The notes beneath the pieces were generated by a model. That model saw nothing but the letters and a program-made list of their open reading frames with translations. It was not told the origin of the DNA and made no database searches. A stretch of 64,000 bases of DNA, from positions 4,087,491 to 4,151,490 of the forward strand of contig CM030836.1 of NCBI GenBank assembly GCA_018105865.1. The letters run 5' to 3'. Position 1 is the stretch's first letter, and each line of letters opens with the position of its first letter. The DNA comes from Metaphire vulgaris (taxonomy: Eukaryota > Annelida > Clitellata > Crassiclitellata > Megascolecidae). The position numbers and the translations under genes are program-made. Positions 55,745 through 64,000 of the stretch are shown here, piece after piece.

Positions 55745-56200
55745 GATTGATTTATTTATTTATTGACAATTTATATAGCGCAGTAGAAAAGACTAAGGCC
55801 TACAATAAGAGCGCTTAACACAGTTCATATCCAATATTAAATAAATGTGTCTTCAAATTTCTAATGAAAAGTCCAGCTGAGACTGCTCCAGTCACATTGT
55901 CTGGAAGAGAGTTCCACAGGGCGGGATTCCCCCGCGCGAATGATCTTTCCTCAAACTTAGGGGTCTTGGACGGAGGAGGGGCCAACAACTGCACTTTCCG
56001 ACTGGACCTAAGAACCGATCTCCTCTCGATCACAGTCGATCTTCGTACAAGCACAGTTAGATAATGAGGACAGAGTGGATCGTGTAAAGCCCGAAACGTA
56101 AGCCAACAACGCTTGTAGACAATGTGCTGTGGAACACGGATCCAGTGGAGTCGATCTCTAAGGAGAGGAGTGATTAGCCCTGAACACCCCCAAACAGGCC
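55745..56200 (-). mobile_element. L2-like LINE 3' fragment (antisense)
   Basis: Minus frame 55815-56054 reads RSSRKVQLLAPPPSKTPKFE, RGNPALWNSLPDNVTGAV and NLKTHLFNIGYELC. 3' tail with gcgctata and (ATTG)/(ATTT) repeats at 55741-55770. Confidence 0.8.
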
Positions 56201-56660
56201 CATTCAGAGGGAGGCTAGGATGGCCATTCGGCCCGGGCCTCCATCATTTTGGGGGCCTCCCTTTGTTTCCTTGTCTAGAATTCTGGGAGAGCTAGAAAGC
56301 TAGATAGATCGACTGTGATCGAAGATCACACGATCACTGTGTGATCGTGTGATCGTGATCTTGATCGTGTGATCGTGATCGTGATCGTGTGATCGTGATC
56401 TTCGTGTGATCTTCATGTGATCGTGTGATCGTGATCGTGTGATCTTCGCGATCGTGTGATCGAAGATCACGAAGATCGACTGTGATCGAGAGGAGATCGG
56501 TTCTTAGGTCCAGTCGGAGAGTGCAGTTGTTGGCCACTCCTCCGTCCAAGACCCCTAAGTTTGAGGAAAGATCATTCGCGCGGGGGAATCCCGCCCTGTG
56601 GAACTCTCTTCCAGACAATGTGACTGGAGCAGTCTCAGCTGGACTTTTCATTAGAAATTA
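55858..56660. repeat. Near-perfect palindrome of LINE sequence around a GTGATC array
   Basis: Arms 55858-56043 and 56475-56660 are inverted and almost identical (the translated minus and plus frames differ at only a few residues). Between them lie further LINE sequence and a (GTGATC)n-type array (56311-56480). Confidence 0.85.
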
Positions 56661-57053
56661 GAAGGGGCCTCAAAATTTGGTGATGACCTTTTTACTTGTT
56701 GATAATTTTGGGATTTTGGGAAAGCTAGGAAGGTATTCTGCGGTCCTCAAAATTGGTGATTACCTTTTTTCGCTTGTCAAAATTTTAATTGTTGGGAAGG
56801 CTAGGAGAGGCCTCGAAATTCCAACTGGCCTGGACCTCCTTCAGCCTCTGAAGAGGCCTGCCCCCAAATGGAGAAATAGACCCCACAACTTTATCTTCGG
56901 ATGACTTTTTTTGCTTGTCAGACTTTTTGTGAGTCTCTATAACGTTTTTTGCTTGTCATCCTTTTTCGGTAGAGACTTCCAAATTTCGACACTCCCAGAT
57001 TTTCCCGACACCACACCCCAATTCACAATCCTAGAAATAACCCTGGTCTTCAA

Positions 57054-57420
57054 TGTCCTTAAAGGATCGAGCCTGGGTGGCAAGACCGATATCGTCAGCG
57101 TATCCAAGCTTCCTACTGATGGTATCAGGTAGGCCTAAGTCGTTTGTAGGCCTATAGGCCTACAAATTGAATAACGTGGGGGCTAGAACTGGACCCTATG
57201 GTAGACCGCTTCGTCGACGTCTCCTGCAGGAGCTAGCTGACATCTCCCAAGTGAACTCAGAGCCGTCTGTCAGAGATGAGTAGGCCTAATTCCACAAGTT
57301 GACAGAACCAGGGTGGCAAGTTGAGCGAGAGTTTGTACATTAAACCCACCTGACACACCGTATCGAAAGCTGCTGTCAAACCCAGAAAGATGGTGCCTGT
57401 CTTTATACGCAGTTGAATCC
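57054..57420 (-). mobile_element. LINE RT fragment (antisense)
   Basis: Minus strand reads TIFLGLTAAFDTVCQVGLMY and downstream palm remnants, with stops. Confidence 0.6.
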
Positions 57421-57966
57421 ATTTTCAATGAAAATCTTATAATCAACGGTAAATTGATCTTTCTTTGAATCGGAAATATTGTATAATATCACTTACGGGA
57501 ATAATCGAAAATTAATCGCGATTTCGATTATTTTTTCGACGATTATCGATTATTTCGATTTATTTAATAATCGTGTCGATTTCGATTACGATTTTGTCAA
57601 AAATCGCGATTTCGATTTCGATTAATCGACCCACCCCTAGACTCGACTATTCCTGTAAGCACTTCTACTGTACGCGCGATTTAGGAATAATTTTAGATTT
57701 CACACTTTTTTGCACAAATCATGCAAATAGCATCTGTAAGGTAGCTCACTGTTCTAGAATGTCTGTCTGTTTGTCTGTCTGTCTGTCCGTCCGTCTGTCT
57801 GTCTATTGATTTCCCCGTAGTGAAGAAGAGAAGGCGAAGGGAAGAAGATCAAAGTATTTCAAACAAAACATTCAAGCGATCCTGGCACTACACAAGCCCC
57901 AACGCCAAACATTGGACATTAGTAGGCATAGGCATGCAAATAATAGTTTTAAAAAACACCACATTT

Positions 57967-58319
57967 CAGGCCCGCCGGAACGAATTTTCAGCAGGGGGTG
58001 CAGATTTTCTCCAGGTAAAATCAGTAGCGTCATTTCACACTTTTCTTGGATGCGAGATGATTTCTGGCCAATTTTTGGCAAATTTCTGGGCCAATTTTAG
58101 CAATTTTTTCGTCAATTTTAGCAAATTTTCGGCGATTTTTGGCAAATTTTGGCAATTTTGGGCGAATTTTAGCAAATTGTGGCAGTTTTTGGGCCAATTT
58201 TACCTGGAAGGGGTGCAGACAGGGTGCAGACCATCTACTTTCCAGGGGTGCACTGCACCCCCTACATTTTTCCAGGGTGTGCAGCTGCACCCTCTGTACC
58301 CCCACTTTGGGCGTGCCTG
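57967..58319. mobile_element. Probable hAT-like element, no clear target duplication
   Basis: Ends CAGGCCCGCC and GGGCGTGCCTG are partly inverted. The core (58020-58200) resembles 24308-24602 (GTAGCGTCATTTCACACTTT, CAAATTTTGGC repeats). GGTGCAGACAGGGTGCA and CAGGGGTGCACTGCACCCCC are near the right end. Flanks CCACATTT and AACGTAGG do not match. Confidence 0.5.
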
Positions 58320-59237
58320 AACGTAGGTCAGTTAATTCCTAATTATTAAACATGAAAGCAAATCAGAATCAGAGAAAAATATACGGACTTAGTTCTGACG
58401 AAATGGATTCAAAATTAACAAGAAAAATTTACAAATGTGACAGTCGAAACATGGCCAATTTCGGATCAGAAGCTCAAAGTCAGAACAGATAGTGATGTGA
58501 TAAAATTGTCTGGCGTCGAGCAACGCTACAATATTCACTAGTCACGTGCTCGGTTTGAATCAGTGTGGAAAGAAAGGAAGGAGACAAGAATTAACGCTGC
58601 TTATCATCCAGGTGGCGAATGACGCTTTGTCTGACGGACAGTTCGATCAGCCAATTGCAGTACGACTGCACCGTTGGGCAATCTGAATCAAACGCGCTAA
58701 TCTAGCGCTTACTGGTATATAGCAAATGCAACTCCACATAGCAGCAAAAAGACATAAACTAGTTAAGAGTCTAGGACATCAACTGCGCGTCCGTGTACTT
58801 AAGTTCCCTGCGCATTTTCTTCTTCAGTCTGCTTTAGGCCTATTGTAGACGATCGATGTTTTCCTAAAAGCCTTAACTTTAATTGCTTTCCATTCATATT
58901 GTAGATTTCTTAGCTAAATTAGGCCTACTCCTATTGAGAAGTGGCATAGTGCAGCAATTATACTCCTAATATGAAACCAAATATATGTAAAGCTTTCTTA
59001 CTAGATTTTTATCACTTACGTTCAGTTTGAAACAACACGGCAAGGAACGTGACGCGATTAAACAGCATTTTGCAGCAGAAATTGTCTACGGGTCGCATCT
59101 GTTCGCTATATGTCGCAAGGGGTGACAAACCAGAAGCATCGTATGATAGAAGTCAAGAAATTCTCGAATCTAAGACCGTGGCATTGTCAATAACACAATT
59201 GGAGAATCGTGCTTCCGTCAAACCGAGATCACTTCTA
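58320..59237. promoter_or_regulatory. foxD upstream region and 5' UTR
   Basis: No transposon is recognisable here. A TATA-like ggtatatagc is at about 58711. An in-frame TGA at 59028-59030 shows the coding frame cannot extend upstream of 59031. The splice-acceptor-like cacttacgttcag at 59025 would not add coding sequence in this frame. The transcription start cannot be placed. Confidence 0.35.
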
Positions 59238-60500
59238 ATGCAGTGCGATACTTTTGAAAAGACTAGGAATGCGAAGGAGAAGGCGGATGACGGACAAGAT
59301 GAAAATAATGAGTCTGCTGTAATGTTTGTCGACCAGTCCTTTTGTTCTGCAGTTTCCGATTCAGTCAGCGACTGTTCTGCGAAGAAGGAACGACAGAGTT
59401 TGTCCAAGAGCCAGAATTATCTTGAAGAAGAAGAATTTGTTTCAGATCACGAATTTAATACCACAAACGTATGGGCTACAGAAGCACAAAGAGCCCTCAA
59501 ACTGGATAGCAAATCATCAGATGCATGTAAAAGTGAAAAAAATCCTCTGGTCAAACCTCCTTATTCTTATATAGCTCTGATAACAATGGCAATTCTTCAG
59601 TCTCCTCAAAAGAGGCTTTCGCTTAATGCCATATGTGATTTCGTCATGAAGCGATTTCCCTACTACAGAGAACGGTTTCCTGCATGGCAAAACAGTATTC
59701 GACACAATCTAAGCCTGAACGACTGCTTTGTCAAGATTCCAAGGGAATCAGAAAATCCAGGTAAGGGAAACTACTGGACACTCGATCCAGCCTCTGAAGG
59801 CATGTTCGATAATGGAAGTTTCTTGCGTCGACGAAAGCGCTTCAAGAGAACAGCCAAGATGGCGACGGATTCTTGTCACCAGGACCTTGTCTACTACAAC
59901 TGGATTGCATCAGGAGTAGCGGCAAAGTTGATACTGTCACGTGAGTTGCTTTCAACGTCGCCTTCTAATTGTTTTCACGATGTCCTCAGGCCTTGTCGAT
60001 CAGTTTCCGCTTCACATATCGACATTTCATCACCTTTTAATCGACTATTCAGCGTTCGTAAAGAGCAGCTAAACTCAGTTTCAAGTCAATGCCTTCAATC
60101 AGCACCCATATCACACGCAGTTCCATTCACCAATTCGCTAATTTCGGGTGCCTTTTTCCCACGCACTTTTGCAGGACAGCTGTTCTATGAACAATATCAG
60201 CATTATCTACCAAATGCCTTGCATGTGCCGGCTAGAGGAACCGCCGCAGCTGGAGCACAATCTTCATCGGAAGAGTTTCTTCGCAACCATACGCCGCCGC
60301 CACCGACTCGATACTCTTCATTGCCCAATTCTTTCAATCCGTCTAGCATTAGCGATGGCTTGCAATTTGCGGTCCCTATGCAAGCAGAATTGAAATGCCT
60401 TGATCGAGTAACGAATAGATTAACCACATCGACTGAAAATTTCCATAGACTAAAATTCACCATCGACAACCTATTACGAAAAGACAACGAAAGAAAATAG
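59238..60500 (+). CDS. foxD: Forkhead transcription factor, FoxD class, single exon
   Basis: Sequence-specific nuclear DNA-binding protein. FoxD proteins pattern neural, mesodermal and endodermal territories and often repress through Groucho. The forkhead domain occupies about residues 106-204 of 420: [40 protein letters not shown] (recognition helix), [12 protein letters not shown] and [15 protein letters not shown]. The AILQSPQK and [14 protein letters not shown] blocks fit FoxD better than FoxE, FoxB or FoxG. FTIDNLL near residues 407-413 is an eh1-type Groucho-binding motif, as in FoxD C-termini. The N-terminus is acidic ([11 protein letters not shown]). The first in-frame ATG is 59238, in weak context; the frame opens at 59031 but without an ATG. 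Intact and intronless, as usual for FoxD. The class is inferred from motifs, not from a tree. Confidence 0.9.
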   Translation: MQCDTFEKTRNAKEKADDGQDENNESAVMFVDQSFCSAVSDSVSDCSAKKERQSLSKSQNYLEEEEFVSDHEFNTTNVWATEAQRALKLDSKSSDACKSEKNPLVKPPYSYIALITMAILQSPQKRLSLNAICDFVMKRFPYYRERFPAWQNSIRHNLSLNDCFVKIPRESENPGKGNYWTLDPASEGMFDNGSFLRRRKRFKRTAKMATDSCHQDLVYYNWIASGVAAKLILSRELLSTSPSNCFHDVLRPCRSVSASHIDISSPFNRLFSVRKEQLNSVSSQCLQSAPISHAVPFTNSLISGAFFPRTFAGQLFYEQYQHYLPNALHVPARGTAAAGAQSSSEEFLRNHTPPPPTRYSSLPNSFNPSSISDGLQFAVPMQAELKCLDRVTNRLTTSTENFHRLKFTIDNLLRKDNERK

Positions 60501-61164
60501 ATCACTTTCCATTTGGAAAGTAGCCGCAAACACGAGAAAGAAGCGTCTAAAGGCGATGCTTGAGACGGAGCGAAAAAGAATGATCATATTTTATCAAACT
60601 TAGATGATACCAAAATTGTATAAAAACTGGAAGGAGATGACGTTTAGATATTAATTCAAATCATGCGCTGTTACTAGAACATGAGTCGCCTCATACGATG
60701 TTTCTCGACTGAAACAATAAAAAGGTATGCAGATAACAAGGAAACATTAAAAAACGACAGTTCTCTGCATATTGCTTTCGAGGTCCCAGACACAACAGGT
60801 CGGCAGACACATAGGCCTACAGATTGAGTAGAATTCTGTCCGACATGAATTGCATCTAATATATAAGGAAATTTAATCGCAGGCTCTTTAATATAAGCAT
60901 TATCTAAATAAATTCTTATAATTTGTATCGACATGTGTACAAAACAACATTTACGAAGTAATAAAAACATTAAAATACTGTATTTAAATACTGTATCGTA
61001 GGTAAATAAAAATGTAGATTTATTCCAATCATTGTCTTAATAAAACAGTTGAGTGCATTAATCGAATCGCATTTGCAAAAATGTATACGAAATCAGTAGA
61101 AGAATGGCAATTCTTCTATTGATTCTACGATTGATACGGAGCAGCCAATGATCCCTCTACAGTT
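60501..61164. other. foxD 3' UTR and downstream sequence
   Basis: AT-rich, no transposon signature. Candidate poly(A) signals AATAAA at 60716 and again near 60961 and 61007. Confidence 0.5.
60716..60721 (+). promoter_or_regulatory. Candidate polyadenylation signal of foxD
   Basis: First AATAAA after the stop codon, 215 bp downstream. Confidence 0.5.
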
Positions 61165-62000
61165 CTTGAGTCGTTGGTCAGTGCTTTAGCTTTAGTGCTG
61201 ACAAAACTGGACTGTGACAACGCCACCCTCGCAGGGACTCCTAGTTATCTCATCAACCATTTTCAGACGGTGCTGAACGCTGCCGCGCGTTTGATTTCAC
61301 CGATCCGGGCGGAGTTACATTACACCTCTACTGGTAAACCTACACTGGCTTTCAGTGCCAGAACGTATCAAATACAAACTGGCGTTTCTGGTGTTCTGCT
61401 TTCTGCATGGTATGGGCCCGGCATACCTAAATACAGAACTGCATCGTGTCTCAGATCTCGTTGGCCGACAGCGTCTGAGATCGGCCTCCATAGGCGGCGC
61501 ACTCCTATCGGCCCCGTCGGTCCAGGCCGGGGTACTTTTAAAAGTACCCTGGCCCGCCATTGGCCGTGCCGGGGTACTTTTTAAGAAGAAAGAACTTTAA
61601 ATTGTTTGAATAAATTTTCAATTTGTAATCTTACATTACACAAAAGCCTACAATGTAACCTACTCTTGGTTTTCAGACTTAAAACACATTTATAAAGATT
61701 CTGTAATTTTTTAATTAAAAGGCATTTTATAAACATTTCTGTCTTTTTATAAATCACACTTGAAAATGCATGTTGGCTAGTTCAGGGCCTATACAGTAGT
61801 AGATGGGCCGGGGTACTTTTTATTGTCTTCCGCCGCCTATGTCGGCCTCCACTGCATCGCTACTCGTCCCGCGAACGCGTCTCTCTACCGTGAGTCATCG
61901 CGCATTTCCCGTGGTGGCAGCACGGGTCTGGAATGGTCTACCGTCTACCACTGGCCATTCAACTCTCACCATCACTAGATACCATAGACCCCTTAAGTGA
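61165..62000 (+). mobile_element. L2-like LINE fragment, interrupted
   Basis: ALVLTKLDCDNATLAGTPSY (61186-), PERIKYKLAFLVFCFLHGMG (61358-) and, after about 300 bp of foreign sequence, PRTRLSTVSHRAFPVVAARV and WNGLPS (61868-61950). The insert contains a 30-bp palindrome at 61525-61554 and repeats of GGCCGGGGTACTTTT (61525, 61567, 61807). Confidence 0.75.
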
Positions 62001-62109
62001 AGGACTGGCGGCGCGCGTCCTCGGGCCACGAACTTGGATCCATTGAATTTTTGACACTGCAGCATCTATTAGCCTACCTGTCATAACTTAAGTTCGGGTA
62101 TAGATACAG

Positions 62110-62560
62110 CTGTCAAATTTGGGAGTCTCACTCAGAATTTAATTTCCTACAAATATCAAACAACCAGAAGTTGATGACGTCATTACTTATTTAATTATGA
62201 AATTAAACAAATGAATGTGTGTACATTGAGTTGCTAATACAATAGCATCAATTACATGCTGCAACTGGAGTTTGCACAATGATACAGTTATGACTGCCAT
62301 GAAACCTGGTGGTCACACTCAGAAATGAACTCTCTATGCATTTCAAGTAACCGGAAGTTGATGACGTCATTACTTACTTCATTAAAAAATTAACAAATTA
62401 AGGTGTATCCATTGAGTTGCTAACACCATAGCATCTAATACATGATGCAACTGGAGTTTGAAACTACGAAACTTGGTAGTTACACTCATAAATTAACTCT
62501 CTACCCATCCCAGGTAACCGGAAGTTGATGATGTCATTACGTAGTTAATTAACAAAATAA
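62110..62560 (+). repeat. Satellite-like tandem repeat, period about 170-186 bp
   Basis: Three copies with GAAGTTGATGACGTCATTAC at 62168, 62354 and 62521 (third has GATGATGTC), plus TTGAGTTGCTAA and ATGCAACTGGAGTTTG blocks in order. Inverted pieces recur at 62660-62760 and 63628-63690. Confidence 0.85.
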
Positions 62561-62689
62561 CATAGCTGTATCATCAAGCACATTTGATGATGCAGCTATG
62601 TTAATTTGCAGCTGCAGCGATTACTAAGAACTCATTCGACGCACGTTAATCTCTTTATTTGTTCATTTAATAAGTAGTGACGTCATCAA

Positions 62690-63084
62690 CTTCAGGTAGC
62701 AAACAGGTAGACCCGAAATTGACGTCATTAAGGCATTAACGTATACGATGCGTCATGTAATCGCTTAAAACAAAGTTTGCTACAGCTGTACAGGCTACGG
62801 AAGGTAGGCTAGTCTTAGTCCAAACGATGTTCAATGTGTCCCCCTTTAGCCCGAATAACCAGTAAAGTTCTGATCAACCACAACGACAGATTCGCGACTT
62901 GGATAATTTTAAAGAAGTGTGCATTGTGTTGGGATCAGATTGGACAGGTCAAAGCGATTGACCAGTGGTTGGACAGAATTTTACTGGTTATTCGGGCTAA
63001 AGGGAACACATTGAACATCGTTTGACTAAGACTACCTTCCGTAGTCTGTAGCAAACTTTGCTTTAAACGATTACGTGAAGCATC

Positions 63085-63142
<58 letters not shown>

Positions 63143-63360
63143 GAGTGACGACTTTTATAGCGCTATCTTAAAGCTCGGGCGGTAGTCGAGAGCACTTTAC
63201 AGACGAGTTCCATAAGACGTACTAACAAGGTAAGTTTTCAGTTTCTGAGCGAAACGGTCGGGGGAGATTTCGGACCTGACGTCTACCGGGAGGGAATTCC
63301 ACACTAATCGTTAATGATGTAATTACGTCAATTTCGGGCCTACCTGTTTGTTACCGTTTA
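62690..63360. repeat. Large imperfect palindrome interrupted by a LINE tail
   Basis: 62694-62875 and about 62975-63086 plus 63311-63355 are inverted: GTTTGCTACAG/CTGTAGCAAAC, GGAAGGTAG/CTACCTTCC, AAACGATGTTCAATGTGT/ACACATTGAACATCGTTT, TTTAGCCCGAATAACCAGTA/TACTGGTTATTCGGGCTAAA. The outermost part of the right arm resumes after the LINE insertion. Confidence 0.88.
63087..63310 (-). mobile_element. L2-like LINE 3' tail (antisense)
   Basis: (TTA)n at 63087-63141, then tatagcgctat and antisense C-terminal sequence. Flanked by ATCGTTA on both sides (about 63084 and 63307), a plausible target duplication inside the palindrome arm. Confidence 0.78.
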
Positions 63361-63690
63361 TCTTTGTCGTGTGTTAGGACAATGTTAATTACGTTAGATT
63401 TTTAGAATTCTCGAGTAAATCTTCTCAACTTTCGTATTTTTATTTCTTTCGTACAAATAATTAAAAAATTAAATATCAAGAAAGTTACATCGCTTCAAAA
63501 TCGACCGGGGATTTATTGGCACACCCTGTATTGATTCGACCTAGATCAGCAGCATCCAATATATGCGAAATGCATTGATTTTAACATGGCTCATATATGG
63601 TTTTAAAATAAATGTATTTTGCAGTGTAGTGACGTCATAAACTTCCGGTTACTTGAATTGCGTGCGTAGAGAGTTCATTTCTGAGTGTGA
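63361..63690. other. No gene; partial satellite copy at the end
   Basis: AT-rich to 63627, then an inverted satellite copy (TGACGTCATAAACTTCCGGT). Confidence 0.5.
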
Positions 63691-63698
63691 CTACCAAA

Positions 63699-63979
63699 CA
63701 GAGGCGGATCTAGGGTGTCCGGCGCCCGGGGACAAAGTGCACCGTTGGCGCCCCTAACATTGCTGACAAGCAAAAAAGGTCGTCGCATCGTTTTCGGCGC
63801 CCCTCACCTCTTACGGCGCCCTTCTTCATCTAGCATGCATGCTGACAAGCAAAAAAGGTCGTCACACATGTTTCTTCTTCTTTATTGTGCCTTTCACTGA
63901 CCCAAATACCCGATTTTGGCGCCCCCTCACCTCGGCGCCCGGGGACATGTGTCCTCCCTGCCCCCTAGATTCGCCTCTG
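63699..63979. mobile_element. hAT MITE (CAGAGGCGGATCTAGG family)
   Basis: Perfect 8-bp duplication CTACCAAA at 63691-63698 and 63980-63987. Ends CAGAGGCGGATCTAGGG and CCCCTAGATTCGCCTCTG are inverted. Two direct copies of GACAAGCAAAAAAGGTCGTC at 63765 and 63844. GGCGCCC repeats lie inside each end. Confidence 0.95.
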
Positions 63980-64000
63980 CTACCAAATTTTATAGCTGTA

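Larger units (their letters stand above)
55637..57045. mobile_element. Second copy of the CAGGGATA hAT-like family, interrupted
   Basis: 8-bp duplication GTCTTCAA at 55629-55636 and 57046-57053. The left half matches 13031-13130 (ATTTGAGGTCGACACCCCCT, TGCATACAGAATGCATA) and the right half matches its end (CCCAATTCACAATCCTA). About 1.25 kb of other repeats is inserted in the middle. Confidence 0.88.
55435..57640. mobile_element. hAT-like element with CGATTA repeats, multiply invaded
   Basis: Flanks ACCCGACT (55427-55434) and ACTCGACT (57641-57648); the uninterrupted copy at 50285 reads ACTCGACT. Ends AGGGCTGGGTCGATTA and TAATCGACCCACCCCTAG are inverted. Subterminal arrays of CGATTACGATTTCGATTA at 55446-55560 and 57500-57625. 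Confidence 0.9.
55229..57903. repeat. Right arm of the 7-kb-spaced inverted repeat (split by a hAT element)
   Basis: Reverse complement of 50285-50744. Contiguity is lost only at the 55435-57640 insertion. A small L2-like scrap (KYKLALLVFRFLHGIG, 55172-55232) adjoins its start. Confidence 0.8.

Noticed and set aside
57959..58327. Fully supported hAT element with target duplication
   Set aside because: Ends look hAT-like but the flanking octamers do not match, so it is listed only as probable.
59049..59237. Extended N-terminus of FoxD from the frame's first GTG
   Set aside because: GTG is not a usual eukaryotic start; the first in-frame ATG is at 59238 and an in-frame stop lies at 59028.
62834..63025. 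63-codon frame
   Set aside because: It spans the centre of a palindrome and has no protein-like features.

Overview
The window is animal (metazoan) genomic DNA. It has AT-rich intergenic sequence, many trinucleotide arrays, LINE, SINE, Ty3, hAT, MULE and pogo-like transposons, and one confidently recognisable host developmental gene, a single-exon forkhead gene of FoxD type (59238-60500, + strand). The repertoire (FLYWCH-MULE transposase, L2/CR1-like and RTE-like LINEs, a 5S-rRNA-derived SINE, many hAT derivatives) suggests an invertebrate, probably marine. The phylum cannot be fixed from sequence alone. Nothing bacterial, plasmid or phage-like is present.

Layout: 1-8.8 kb holds an L2-like LINE split by a 5.0 kb MULE transposon (1974-6971, 10-bp target duplication) that carries a FLYWCH/MULE transposase in two frames and a younger LINE copy. 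8.8-17.3 kb is a mosaic of LINE fragments plus three short candidate host exons on the minus strand. 17.5-25 kb has a tRNA-derived SINE, opposed LINEs, a probable solo LTR full of GGTACC, and two hAT-like insertions. 25.1-27.9 kb is a pogo-like element. 28-32.6 kb is the least repeat-rich part; it holds a hAT element with a BED-finger remnant, a 5S SINE with perfect target duplication, a second hAT-like element and a candidate first exon (32138-32419, minus). 32.6-36.1 kb is a MULE-like inverted-repeat element stuffed with LINEs. 36.2-39.5 kb is LINE sequence with three further insertions. 39.5-44.85 kb is a decayed Ty3-type LTR retrotransposon inserted in a LINE and itself hit by two hAT-like MITEs. 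45.5-49.2 kb is antisense LINE sequence. 50-58 kb is a set of inverted repeats and nested hAT elements. 59.2-60.5 kb is foxD. 61-64 kb is LINE debris, a satellite/palindrome and a terminal hAT MITE.

How it fits together: almost every insertion can be dated relative to its neighbours, because target-site duplications survive and removing the insertion often restores the reading frame of the host element. Two DNA-transposon styles recur. hAT-like elements have 8-bp duplications and CAG- or TAG-type ends. MULE-like elements have 9-11-bp duplications. Many of both carry family-specific short repeats just inside their ends, and several hAT-like families share an internal motif close to GACAAGCAAAAAAGGTC.
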